From Osmia lignaria lignaria (taxonomy: Eukaryota > Arthropoda > Insecta > Hymenoptera > Megachilidae), in NCBI RefSeq assembly GCF_051020975.1, contig NW_027478171.1:806001-870000 (forward strand): a stretch of 64,000 nt of DNA. The letters are read 5' to 3'. Position 1 is the first letter of the stretch. The number at the start of each line of letters is the position of its first letter. Below the pieces are notes generated by a model. The model saw only the letters and a list, made by a program, of their open reading frames with translations. It was not told where the DNA came from and searched no databases. This document shows, piece after piece, positions 36,449 to 49,676 of the stretch. Made by a program: the position numbers and the translations under genes.

Positions 36449-37996
36449 CTTCGTTTCCGAGATATTTGCAGATTTATCTCAAGGGAAGGGGCCTGACGGA
36501 CATATTTCGAGATATTTCTTCTTCTTGATGTTCTTCTTCTGCACAGCTAAGCTGGAAGTGGCATTTGCAGCTCGCAATAGTGCAGAGTTATCTCAAAGAA
36601 AGGGGCCACGGTGTTTCTGTATCTCTATTATGTTGGTGCGGCTTCGGAACTTTTAAATATCTTGATATATCTCGAGAACTACGCATCAGATCAAAAAATA
36701 TCATAGAACATAAAAAGTAGGAAACTTAATTCTCTACACAAAAGGTCTCTTAACATTTTGCCATAGCTCTCTTCGTTTCCGAGATATTTGCAGATTTATC
36801 TCAAGGGAAGGGGCCTGACGTACATATTTCGAGATATTTCTTCTTCTTGTTGTTCTTCTTCTGCACAGCTAAGCTGGAAGTGGCATTTACAGCTCGCAAT
36901 ACTGCAGAGTTATCTCAAAGAAAGGGGCCACGGTGTTTCTGTATCCCTATTATGTTGGTGCGGCTTCGGAACTTTTAAATATCTCGATATATCTCGAAAA
37001 CTACGCTTCTGACCAAAAAATATCATAGAACATAAATTGTACGAAACATAATTCTCTACAAAAAAGGTCTCTTAACATTTTGCCATAGCTCGCTTCGTTT
37101 CCGAGATATTTGCAGATATATCTCAAGGGAAGGGGCCTGACGGACATATTTCGAGATATTTCTTCTTCTTGTTGTTCTTCTTCTGCACAGCTAAGCTGGA
37201 AGTGGCATTTACAGCTCGCAATAGTGCAGAGTTATCTCAAAGAAAGGGGCCACGGTGTTTCTGTATCTCTATTATGTTGGTGCGGCTTCGGAACTTTTAA
37301 ATATCTTGATATATCTCGAGAACTACGCATCAGATCAAAAAATATCATACAACATAAAAAGTAGGAAACTTAATTCTCTACACAAAAGGTCTCTTAACAT
37401 TTTGCCATAGCTCTCTTCGTTTCCGAGATATTTGCAGATTTATCTCAAGGGAAGGGGCCTGACGGACATATTTCGAGATATTTCTTCTTCTTGTTGTTCT
37501 TCTTCTGCACAGCTAAGCTGGAAGTGGCATTTACAGCTCGCAATACTGCAGAGTTATCTCAAAGAAAGGGGCCACGGTGTTTCTGTATCCCTATTATGTT
37601 GGTGCGGCTTCGGAACTTTTAAATATCTCGATATATCTCGAAAACTACGCTTCTGATCAAAAAATATCATAGAACATAAATTGTAGGAAACATAATTCTC
37701 TACAAAAAAGGTCTCTTAACATTTTGCCATCGCTCGCTTCGTGTCCGAGATATTTGCAGATATATCTCAAGGGAAGGGGCCTGACGGACATATTTCGAGA
37801 TATTTCTTCTTCTTGTTGTTCTTCTTCTGCACAGCTAAGCTGGAAGTGGCATTTACAGCTCGCAATAGTGCAGAGTTATCTCAAAGAAAGGGGCCACGGT
37901 GTTTCTGTATCTCTATTATGTTGGTGCGGCTTCGGAACCTTTAAATATCTCGATATATCTCGAAAACTACGCTTCTGATCAAAAAATATCATAGAA
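35524..37996 (+). repeat. Eight-monomer unit (2,576-bp period), first copy
   Basis: 2,473 bp match 38,100-40,572. Private markers shared: CTACACAAAAGG, CGCAATACTGCAG, TGTATCCCTATT, GACGTACAT, TGTACGAAAC, CCATCGCTCGC. Four substitutions were seen: 35,661 C/A, 36,257 A/G, 37,743 G/T and 37,939 C/T. It starts within the third copy of the five-monomer unit, so the two patterns overlap. Confidence 0.87.
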
Positions 37997-38099
37997 CATA
38001 AATTGTAGGAAACATAATTCTCTACAAAAAAGGTCTCTTAACATTTTGCCATAGCTCGCTTCGTTTCCGAGATATTTGCAGATATATCTCAAGGGAAGG

Positions 38100-40572
38100 G
38101 GCCTGACGGACATATTTCGAGATATTTCTTCTTCTTGTTGTTCTTGTTCTGCACAGCTAAGCTGGAAGTGGCATTTGCAGCTCGCAATAGTGCAGAGTTA
38201 TCCCAAAGAAAGGGGCCACGGTGTTTCTGTATCTCTATTATGTTGGTGCGGCTTCGGAACTTTTAAATATCTTGATATATCTCGAGAACTACGCATCTGA
38301 TCAAAAAATATCATAGAACATAAAACATAGGAAACTTAATTCTCTACAAAAAAGGTCTCTCAACATTTTGCCATAGCTCGCTTCGTTTCCGAGATATTTG
38401 CAGATTTATCTCAAGGGAAGGGGCCTGACGGACATATTTCGAGATATTTCTTCTTCTTGTTGTTCTTCTTCTGCACAGCTAAGCTGGAAGTGGCATTTGC
38501 GGCTCGCAATAGTGCAGAGTTATCTCAAAGAAAGGGGCCACGGTGTTTCTGTATCTCTATTATGTTGGTGCGGCTTCGGAACTTTTAAATATCTTGATAT
38601 ATCTCGAGAACTACGCATCTGATCAAAAAATATCATACAACATAAAACATAGGAAACTTAATTCTCTACAAAAAAGGTCTCTCAACATTTTGCCATAGCT
38701 CGCTTCGTTTCCGAGATATTTGCAGATTTATCTCAAGGGAAGGGGCCTGACGGACATATTTCGAGATATTTCTTCTTCTTGTTGTTCTTCTTCTGCACAG
38801 CTAAGCTGGAAGTGGCATTTACAGCTCGCAATGGTGCAGAGTTATCTCAAAGAAAGGGGCCACGGTGTTTCTGTATCTCTATTATGTTGGTGCGGCTTCG
38901 GAACTTTTAAATATCTTGATATATCTCGAGAACTACGCATCAGATCAAAAAATATCATAGAACATAAAAAGTAGGAAACTTAATTCTCTACAAAAAAGGT
39001 CTCTTAACATTTTGCCATAGCTCTCTTCGTTTCCGAGATATTTGCAGATTTATCTCAAGGGAAGGGGCCTGACGGACATATTTCGAGATATTTCTTCTTC
39101 TTGATGTTCTTCTTCTGCACAGCTAAGCTGGAAGTGGCATTTGCAGCTCGCAATAGTGCAGAGTTATCTCAAAGAAAGGGGCCACGGTGTTTCTGTATCT
39201 CTATTATGTTGGTGCGGCTTCGGAACTTTTAAATATCTTGATATATCTCGAGAACTACGCATCAGATCAAAAAATATCATAGAACATAAAAAGTAGGAAA
39301 CTTAATTCTCTACACAAAAGGTCTCTTAACATTTTGCCATAGCTCTCTTCGTTTCCGAGATATTTGCAGATTTATCTCAAGGGAAGGGGCCTGACGTACA
39401 TATTTCGAGATATTTCTTCTTCTTGTTGTTCTTCTTCTGCACAGCTAAGCTGGAAGTGGCATTTACAGCTCGCAATACTGCAGAGTTATCTCAAAGAAAG
39501 GGGCCACGGTGTTTCTGTATCCCTATTATGTTGGTGCGGCTTCGGAACTTTTAAATATCTCGATATATCTCGAAAACTACGCTTCTGACCAAAAAATATC
39601 ATAGAACATAAATTGTACGAAACATAATTCTCTACAAAAAAGGTCTCTTAACATTTTGCCATAGCTCGCTTCGTTTCCGAGATATTTGCAGATATATCTC
39701 AAGGGAAGGGGCCTGACGGACATATTTCGAGATATTTCTTCTTCTTGTTGTTCTTCTTCTGCACAGCTAAGCTGGAAGTGGCATTTACAGCTCGCAATAG
39801 TGCAGAGTTATCTCAAAGAAAGGGGCCACGGTGTTTCTGTATCTCTATTATGTTGGTGCGGCTTCGGAACTTTTAAATATCTTGATATATCTCGAGAACT
39901 ACGCATCAGATCAAAAAATATCATACAACATAAAAAGTAGGAAACTTAATTCTCTACACAAAAGGTCTCTTAACATTTTGCCATAGCTCTCTTCGTTTCC
40001 GAGATATTTGCAGATTTATCTCAAGGGAAGGGGCCTGACGGACATATTTCGAGATATTTCTTCTTCTTGTTGTTCTTCTTCTGCACAGCTAAGCTGGAAG
40101 TGGCATTTACAGCTCGCAATACTGCAGAGTTATCTCAAAGAAAGGGGCCACGGTGTTTCTGTATCCCTATTATGTTGGTGCGGCTTCGGAACTTTTAAAT
40201 ATCTCGATATATCTCGAAAACTACGCTTCTGATCAAAAAATATCATAGAACATAAATTGTAGGAAACATAATTCTCTACAAAAAAGGTCTCTTAACATTT
40301 TGCCATCGCTCGCTTCGTTTCCGAGATATTTGCAGATATATCTCAAGGGAAGGGGCCTGACGGACATATTTCGAGATATTTCTTCTTCTTGTTGTTCTTC
40401 TTCTGCACAGCTAAGCTGGAAGTGGCATTTACAGCTCGCAATAGTGCAGAGTTATCTCAAAGAAAGGGGCCACGGTGTTTCTGTATCTCTATTATGTTGG
40501 TGCGGCTTCGGAACTTTTAAATATCTCGATATATCTCGAAAACTACGCTTCTGATCAAAAAATATCATAGAA
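38100..40572 (+). repeat. Eight-monomer unit (2,576-bp period), second copy
   Basis: Partner of 35,524-37,996. It begins in a chimeric monomer (37,993-38,314) whose head GATATATCTC, AAGGGAAGGGG comes from the preceding classes while its centre TTCTTGTTCTGC belongs to the five-monomer unit. It ends at AAGATAAATTG versus AACATAAATTG (40,573/37,997). Confidence 0.87.
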
Positions 40573-41085
40573 GATAAATTGTAGGAAACATAATTCTCTA
40601 CAAAAAACGTCTCTTAACATTTTGCCATAGCTCGCTTCGTTTCCGAGATATTTGCAGATTCAGCTCAAAGGAACTGGCCTGACGGACATATTTCGAGATA
40701 TTTCTTCTTCTTGTTGTTCTTCCTCTGCACAGCTAAGCTGGAAGTGGCATTTGCAGCTCGCAATAGTGCAGAGTTATCTCAAAGAAAGGGGCCACGGTGT
40801 TTCTGTATCTCTATTATGTTGGTGCGGCTTTGGAACTTTTAAATATCTCGATATATCTCGAAAACTACGCTTCTGATCAAAAAATATCATAGAACATAAA
40901 TTGTAGGAAACATAATTCTCTACAAAAAAGGTCTCTTAACATTTTGCCATAGCTCTCTTCGTTTCCGAGATATTTGCAGATTTATCTCAAGGGAAGGGGC
41001 CTGACGGACATATTTCGAGATATTTCTTCTTCTTGATGTTCTTCTTCTGCACAGCTAAGCTGGAAGTGGCATTTGCAGCTCGCAA

Positions 41086-44000
41086 TAGTGCAGAGTTATC
41101 TCAAAGAAAGGGGCCACGGTGTTTCTGTATCTCTATTATGTTGGTGCGGCTTCGGAACTTTTAAATATCTTGATATATCTCGAGAACTACGCATCTGATC
41201 AAAAAATATCATAAAACATAAAACGTAGGAAACTTAATTCTCTACAAAAAAGGTCTCTCAACATTTTGCCATAGCTCGCTTCGTTTCCGAGATATTTGCA
41301 GATTTATCTGAGGGAAGGGGCCTGACGGACATATTTCCAGATATTTCTTCTTCTTGTTGTTCTTCTTCTGCACAGCTAAGCTGGAAGTGGCATTTGCAGC
41401 TCGCAATAGTGCAGAGTTATCTCAAAGAAAGGGGCCACGGTGTTTCTGTATCTCTATTATGTTGGTGCGGCTTCGGAACTTTTAAATATCTTGATATATC
41501 TCGAGAACTACGCATCTGATCAAAAAATATCATAGAACATAAAACACAGGAAACTTAATTCTCTACAAAAAAGGTCTCTCAACATTTTGCCATAGCTCGC
41601 TTCGTTTCCGAGATATTTGCAGATTTATCTCAAGGGAAGGGGCCTGACGGACATATTTCGAGATATTTCTTCTTCTTGTTGTTCTTCTTCTGCACAGCTA
41701 AGCTGGAAGTGGCATTTGCGGCTCGCAATAGTGCAGAGTTATCTCAAAGAAAGGGGCCACGGTGTTTCTGTATCTCTATTATGTTGGTGCGGCTTCGGAA
41801 CTTTTAAATATCTCGATATATCTCGAAAACTACGCTTCTGATCAAAAAATATCATAGAACATAAATTGTAGGAAACATAATTCTCTACAAAAAAGGTCTC
41901 TTAACATTTTGCCATAGCTCGCTTCGTTTCCGAGATATTTGCAGATATATCTCAAGGGAAGGGGCCTGACGGACATATTTCGAGATATGTCTTCTTCTTG
42001 TTGTTCTTCTTCTGCACAGCTAAGCTGGAAGTGGCATTTACAGCTCGCAATAGTGCAGAGTTATCTCAAAGAAAGGAGCCACGGTGTTTCTGTATCTCTA
42101 TTATGTTGGTGCGGCTTCGGAACTTTTAAATATCTTGATATATCTCGAGAACTACGCATCAGATCAAAAAATATCATAGAACATAAAAAGTAGGAAACTT
42201 AATTCTCTACAAAAAAGGTCTCTTAACATTTTGCCATAGCTCTCTTCGTTTCCGAGATATTTGCAGATTTATCTCAAGGGAAGGGGCCTGACGGACATAT
42301 TTCGAGATATTTCTTCTTCTTGATGTTCTTCTTCTGCACAGCTAAGCTGGAAGTGGCATTTGCAGCTCGCAATAGTGCAGAGTTATCTCAAAGAAAGGGG
42401 CCACGGTGTTTCTGTATCTCTATTATGTTGGTGCGGCTTCGGAACTTTTAAATATCTTGATATATCTCGAGAACTACGCATCTGATCAAAAAATATCATA
42501 GAACATAAAACGTAGGAAACTTAATTCTCTACAAAAAAGGTCTCTCAACATTTTGCCATAGCTCGCTTCGTTTCCGAGATATTTGCAGATTCAGCTCAAA
42601 GGAACTGGCCTGACGGACATATTTCGAGATATTTCTTCTTCTTGTTGTTCTTCCTCTGCACAGCTAAGCTGGAAGTGGCATTTGCAGCTCGCAATAGTGC
42701 AGAGTTATCTCAAAGAAAGGGGCCACGGTGTTTATGTATCCCTGTTATGTTCGTGCGGCTTCGGAACTTTTAAATATCTCGATATATCTCGAAAACTACG
42801 CTTCTAATCAAAAAATAGCATAGAACATAAATTGTAGGAAACATAATTCTCTACAAAAAACGTCTCTTAACATTTTGCCATAGCTCGCTTCGTTTCCGAG
42901 ATATTTGCAGATTCAGCTCAAAGGAACTGTCCTGACGGACATATTTCGAGATATTTCTTCTTCTTGTTGTTCTTCCTCTGCACAGCTAAGCTGGAAGTGG
43001 CATTTGCAGCTCGCAATAGTGCAGAGTTATCTCAAAGAGAGGGGCCACGGTGTTTCTGTATCTCTATTATGTTGGTGCGGCTTCGGAACTTTTAAATATC
43101 TTGATATATCTCGAGAACTACGCATCTGATCAGAAAATATCATAGAAGATAAAAAGTAGGAAACTTAATTCTCTACAAAAAAGGTCTCTTAACATTTTGC
43201 CATAGCTCGCTTCGTTTCCGAGATATTTGCAGATTCAGCTCAAAGGAACTGGCCTGACGGTCATATTTCGAGATATTTCTTCTTCTTGTTGTTCTTCCTC
43301 TGCACAGCTAAGCTGGAAGTGGCATTTGCAGCTCGCAATAGTGCAGAGTTATCTCAAAGAAAGGGGCCACGGTGTTTCTGTATCTCTATTATGTTGGTGC
43401 GGCTTCGGAACTTTTAAATATCTTGATATATCTCGAGAACTACGCGTCTGATCAAAAAATATCATAGAACATAAAAAGTAGGAAACTTAATTCTCTACAA
43501 AAAAGGTCTCTTAACATTTTGCCATAGCTCGCTTCGTTTCCGAGATATTTGCATATTTATCTCAAGGGAAGGGGCCTGACGGACATATTTCGAGATATTT
43601 CTTCTTCTTGTTGTTCTTCTTCTGCACAGCTAAGCTGGAAGTGGCATTTGCGGCTCGCACTAGTGCAGAGTTATCTCAAAGAAAGGGGCCACGGTGTTTC
43701 TGTATCTCTATTATGTTGGTGCGGCTTCGGAACTTTTAAATATCTTGATATATCTCGAGAACTACGCATCTAATCAAAAAATATCATAGAACATAAAAAG
43801 TAGGAAACTTAATTCTCTTCCAAAAATGTCTCTTAACATTTTGCCATAGCTCGCTTCGTTTCCGAGATATTTGCAGATTTATCTCAAGGGAAGGGGCCTG
43901 ACGGACATATTTCGAGATATTTCTTCTTCTTGTTGTTCTTCTTCTGCACAGCTAAGCTGGAAGTGGCATTTGCGGCTCGCACTAGTGCAGAGTTATCTCA

Positions 44001-47000
44001 AAGAAAGGGGCCACGGTGTTTCTGTATCTCTATTATGTTGGTGCGGTTTCGGAACTTTTAAATATCTTGATATATCTCGAGAACTACGCATCTGATCAAA
44101 AAATATCATAGAACATAAAAAGTAGGAAACTTAATTCTCTACAAACAAGGTCTCTTAACATTTTGCCATAGCTCGCTTCGTTTCCGAGATATTTGCAGAT
44201 ATATCTCAAGGGAAGGGGCCTCACGGACATATTTCGAGATATTTCTTCTTCTTGTTGTTCTTCTTCTGCACAGCTAAGCTGGAAGTGGCATTTGCAGCTC
44301 GCAATAGTGCAGAGATATCTCAAAGAAAGGGGCCACGGTGTTTCTGTATCTCTATTATGTTGGTGCGGCTTCGGAACTTTTAAATATCTTGATATATCTC
44401 GAGAACTACGCGTCTGATCAAAAAATATCATAGAACATAAAAAGTAGGAAACTTAATTCTCTACAAAAAAGGTCTCTTAATATTTTGCAATAGCTCGCTT
44501 CGTTTCCGAGATATTTGCAGATTTATCTCAAGGGAAGGGGCCTGACGGACATATTTCGAGATATTTCTTCTTCTTGTTGTTCTTCTTCTGCACAGCTAAG
44601 CTGGAAGTGGCATTTGCGGCTCGCACTAGTGCAGAGTTATCTCAAAGAAAGGGGCCACGGTGTTTCTGTATCTCTATTATGTTGGTGCGTCTTCGGAACT
44701 TTTAAATATCTCGATATATCTCGAAAACTACGCTTCTGATCAAAAAATATCATAGAACATAAATTGTAGGAAACATAATCTCTACAAAAAACGTCTCTTA
44801 ACATTTTGCCATAGCTCGCTTCGTTTCCGAGATATTTGCAGATTCAGCTCAAAGGAACTGGCCTGACGGACATATTTCGAGATATTTCTTCTTCTTGTTG
44901 TTCTTCCTCTGCACAGCTAAGCTGGAAGTGGCATTTGCAGCTCGCAATAGTGCAGAGTTATCTCAAAGAAAGGGGCCACGGTGTTTCTGTATCTCTATTA
45001 TGTTGGTGCGGCTTCGGAACTTTTAAATATCTTGATATATCTCGAGAACTGCGCATCTGATCAAAAAATATCATAGAACATAAAAAGTAGGAAACTTAAT
45101 TCTCTACAAAAAAGGTCTCTTAATATTTTGCAATAGCTCGCTTCGTTTCCGAGATATTTGCAGATTTATCTCAAGGGAAGGGGCCTAACGGACATATTTC
45201 GAGATATTTCTTCTTCTTGATGTTCTTCTTCTGCACAGCTAAACTGGAAGTGGCATTTCCAGCTCGCAATAGTGCAGAGTTATCTCAAAGAAAGGGGCCA
45301 CGGTGTTTCTGTATCTCTATTGTGTTGGTGCGGCTTCGGAACTTTTAAATATCTTGATATATCTCGAGAACTACGTATCTGATCAAAAAATATCATAGAA
45401 CATAAAAAGTAGGAAACTTAATTCTCTACAAAAAAGGTCTCTTAACATTTTGCCATAGCTCGCTTCGTTTACGAGATATTTGCAGATTTATCTCAAGGGA
45501 AGGGGCCTGACGGACATATTTCGAGATATTTCTTCTTCTTGTTGTTCTTCTTCTGCACAGCTAAGCTGGAAGTGGCATTTCCGGCTCGCACTAGTGCAGA
45601 GTTATCTCAAAGAAAGGGGCCACGGTGTTTCTGTATCTCTATTATGTTGGTGCGGCTTCGGAACTTTTAAATATCTCGATATATCTCGAAAACTACGCTT
45701 CTGATCAAAAAATATCATACAACATAAAAAGTAGGAAACTTAATTCTCTACAAAAAAGGTCTCTTAACATTTTGCCATAGCTCGCTTCGTTTCCGAGATA
45801 TTTGCAGATTTATCTCAAGGGAAGGGGCCTAACGGACATATTTCGAGATATTTCTTCTTCTTGATGTTCTTCTTCTGCACAGCTAAACTGGAAGTGGCAT
45901 TTCCAGCTCGCAATAGTAGAGAGTTATCTCAAAGAAAGGGGCCACGGTGTTTCTGTATCTCTATTATGTTGGTGCGGCTTCGGAACTTTTAAATATCTTG
46001 ATATATCTCGAGAACTGCGCATCTGATCAAAAAATATCATAGAACATAAAAAGTAGGAAACTTAATTCTCTACAAAAAAGGTCTCTTAATATTTTGCCAT
46101 AGCTCGCTTCGTTTCCGAGATATTTGCAGATTTATCTCAAGGGAAGGGGCCTAACGGACATATTTCGAGATATTTCTTCTTCTTGATGTTCTTCTTCTGC
46201 ACAGCTAAACTGGAAGTGGCATTTCCAGCTCGCAATAGTGCAGAGTTATCTCAAAGAAAGGGGCCACGGTATTTCTGTATCTCTATTATGTTGGTGCGGC
46301 TTCGGAACTTTTAAATATCTTGATATATCTCGAGAACTACGCATCTGATCAAAAAATATCATAGAACATGAAAAGTAGGAAACTTAATTCTCTACAAAAA
46401 ACGTCTCTTAACATTTTGCCATAGCTCGCTTCGTTTCCGAGATATTTGCAGATTTATCTCAAGGGAAGGGGCCTAACGGACATATTTCGAGATATTTCTT
46501 CTTCTTGTTGTTCTTCTTCTGCACAGCTAAACTGGAAGTGGCATTTCCAGCTCGCAATAGTGCAGAGTTATCTCAAAGAAAGGGACCACGGTGTTTCTGT
46601 ATCTCTATTATGTTGGAGCGGCTTCGGAACTTTTAAATATCTTGATATATCTCGAGAACTACGCATCTGATCAAAAAATATCATAGAACATGAAAAGTAG
46701 GAAACTTAATTCTCTACAAAAAAGGTCTCTTAACATTTTGCCATAGCTCTCTTCGTTTCCGAGATATTTGCAGATTTATCTCAAGGGAAGGGGCCTGACG
46801 GACTTATTTCGAGATATTTCTTCTTCTTGTTGTTCTTCTTCTGCACAGCTAAGCTGGAAGTGGCATTTGCAGCTCGCAATAGAGCAGAGTTATCTCAAAG
46901 AAAGGGGCCACGGTGTTTCTGTATCTCTATTATGTTGGTGCGGCTTCGGAACTTTTAAATATCTTGATATATCTCGAGAACTACCCGTCTGATCAAAAAA

Positions 47001-49676
47001 TATCATAGAACATAAAAAGTAGGAAACTTAATTCTCTACAAAAACTGTCTCTTAACATTTTGCCATAGCTCGCTTCGTTTCCGAGATATTTGCAGATATA
47101 TCTCAAGGGAAGGGGCCTGACGGACATATTTCGAGATATTTCTTCTTCTTGTGTTCTTCTTCTGCACAGCTAAGCTGGAAGTGGCATTAGCGGCTCGCAC
47201 TAGTGCACAGTTATCTCAAAGAAAGGGGCCACGGTGTTTCTGTATCTCTATTATGTTGGTGCGTCTTCGGAACTTTTAAATATCTCGAAAACTACGCTTC
47301 TGATCAAAAAATATCATAGAACATAAATTGTAGGAAACATAATTCTCTACAAAAAACGTCTCTTAACATTTTGCCATAGCTCGCTTCGTTTCCGAGATAT
47401 TTGCAGATTCAGCTCAAAGGAACTGGCCTGACGGACATATTTCGAGATATTTCTTCTTCTTGTTGTTCTTCCTCTGCACAGCTAAGCTGGAAGTGGCATT
47501 TGCAGCTCGCAATAGTGCAGAGTTATCTCAAAGAAAGGGGCCACGGTGTTTCTGTATCTCTATTATGTTGGTGCGGCTTCGGAACTTTTAAATATCTTGA
47601 TATATCTCGAGAACTACGCGTCTGATCAAAAAATATCATAGAACATAAAAAGTAGGAAACTTAATTCTCTACAAAAAAGGTCTCTTAACATTTTGCCATA
47701 GCTCGCTTCGTTTCCGAGATATTTGCAGATTTATCTCAAGGGAAGGGGCCTAACGGACATATTTCGAGATATTTCTTCTTCTTGTTGTTCTTCTTCTGCA
47801 CAGCTAAACTGGAAGTGGCATTTCCAGCTCGCAATAGTGCAGAGTTATCTCAAAGAAAGGGGCACGGTGTTTCTGTATCTCTATTATGTTGGTGCGGCTT
47901 CGGAACTTTTAAATATCTTGATACATCTCGAGAACTACGCATCTGATCAAAACATATCATAGAACATGAAAAGTAGGAAACTTAATTCTCTACAAAAAAG
48001 GTCTCTTAACATTTTGCCATAGCTCTCTTCGTTTCCGAGATATTTGCAGATTTATCTCAAGGGAAGGGGCCTGACGGACATATTTCGAGATATTTCTTCT
48101 TCTTGTTGTTCTTCTTCTGCACAGCTAAGCTGGAAGTGGCATTTGCAGCTCGCAATAGTGCAGAGTTATCTCAAAGAAAGGGGCCACGGTGTTTCTGTAT
48201 CTCTATTATATTGGTGCGGCTTCGGAACTTCTAAATATCTTGATATATCTCGAGAACTACGCGTCTGATCAAAAAATATCATAGAACATAAAAAGTAGGA
48301 AACTTAATTCTCTACAAAAACGGTCTCTTAACGTTTTGCCATAGCTCGCTTCGTTTCCGAGATATTTGCATATTTATCTCAAGGGAAGGGGCCTGACGGA
48401 CATATTTCGAGATATTTCTTCTTCTTGTTGTTCTTCTTCTGCACAGCTAAGCTGGAAGTGGCATTTGCGGCTCGCACTAGTGCAGAGTTATCTCAAAGAA
48501 AGGGGCCACGGTGTTTCTGTATCTCTATTATGTTGGTGCGGCTTCGGAACTTTTAAATATCTTGATATATCTCGAGAACTACGCTTCTGATCAAAAAATA
48601 TCATAGAACGTAAATTGTAGGAAACATTATTCTCTACAAAAAAGGTCTCTTAATATTTTGCCATAGCTCGCTTCGTTTCCGAGATATTTGCAGATTGATC
48701 TCAAGGGAAGGGGTCTGACGGACATATTTCGAGATATTTCTTCTTCTTGTTGTTCTTCTTCTGCACAGCTAAGCTCGAAGTGGCATTTGCAGCTCGCAAT
48801 AGTGCAGAGTTATCTCAAAGAGAGGGGCCACGGTGTTTCTGTAACTCTATTATGTTGGTGCGGCTTCGGAACTTTTAAATATCTCGATATATCTCGAAAA
48901 CTACGCTTCTGATCAAAAAATATCATAGAACATAAAAAGTAGGAAACTTAATTCTCTACAAAAAAGGTCTCTTAACATTTTGCCATAGCTCGCTTCGTTT
49001 CCGAGATATTTGCAGATTTATCTCAAGGGAAGGGGCCTAACGGACATATTTCGAGATATTTCTTCTTCTTGTTGTTCTTCTTCTGCACAGCTAAACTGGA
49101 AGTGGCATTTCCAGCTCGCAATAGTGCAGAGTTATCTCAAAGAAAGGGGCCACGGTGTTTCTGTATCTCTATTATGTTGGTGCGGCTTCGGAACTTTTAA
49201 ATATCTTGATATATCTCGAGAACTACGCATCTGATCAAAAAATATCATACTACATAAAAAGTAGGAAACTTAATTCTCTACAAGAAAGGTCTCTAAACAT
49301 TTTGCCATAGCTCGCTTCGTTTCCGAGATATTTGCAGATTTATCTCAAGGGAAGGGGCGTGACGGACATATTTCGAGATATTTCTTCTTCTTGTTGTTCT
49401 TCTTCTGCACAGCTAAGCTGGCAGTGGCATTTGCAGCTCGCAATAGTGCAGAGTTATCTCAAAGAAAGGGGCCACGGTGTTTCTGTATCTCTATTATGTT
49501 GGTGCGGCTTCGGAACTTTTAAATATCTTGATATATCTCGAGAACTGCGCATCTGATCAAAAAATATCATAGAACATAAAAAGTAGGAAACTTAATTCTC
49601 TACAAAAAAGGTCTCTTAACATTTTGCCATAGCTCGCTTCGTTTCCGAGATATTTGCAGATTTATCTCAAGGGAAG
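41086..49676 (+). repeat. Large duplicated segment, first copy (8,591 bp)
   Basis: It matches 51,376-59,644. The offset is 10,290 up to the chimeric monomer near 54.5 kb and 9,968 after it, a difference of exactly one monomer. Shared rare markers: TATCTGAGGGAAG (one base short), AAAACACAGG, GAGATATGTC, TTTATGTATCCCTG, CTGTCCTGACGG, CTCTTCCAAAAATG, CCTCACGG, CATAATCTC (one base short), GACTTATTTCG, the 311-bp monomer and GGGGCACGG (one base short). The edges are A/C at 41,085 versus 51,375 and T/G at 49,677 versus 59,645. Confidence 0.92.
47007..47317 (+). repeat. 311-bp monomer with 10-bp and 1-bp deletions
   Basis: The tail reads AAATATCTCGAAAACTACGC, missing ten bases compared with the usual ATATCTCGATATATCTCGAA. 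The lost segment lies between two copies of TATCTCG, consistent with slippage. A second, one-base loss gives TTGTGTTC in the pyrimidine tract. The monomer also carries GGCATTAGCGG. Confidence 0.9.

Noticed and set aside
44096..44431. Minus-strand frame of 111 codons (and a 76-codon one at 50,950-51,180)
   Set aside because: Exists because CAGAGATATCTC and CCTCACGG remove stops present in other monomers. No family resemblance or conservation.
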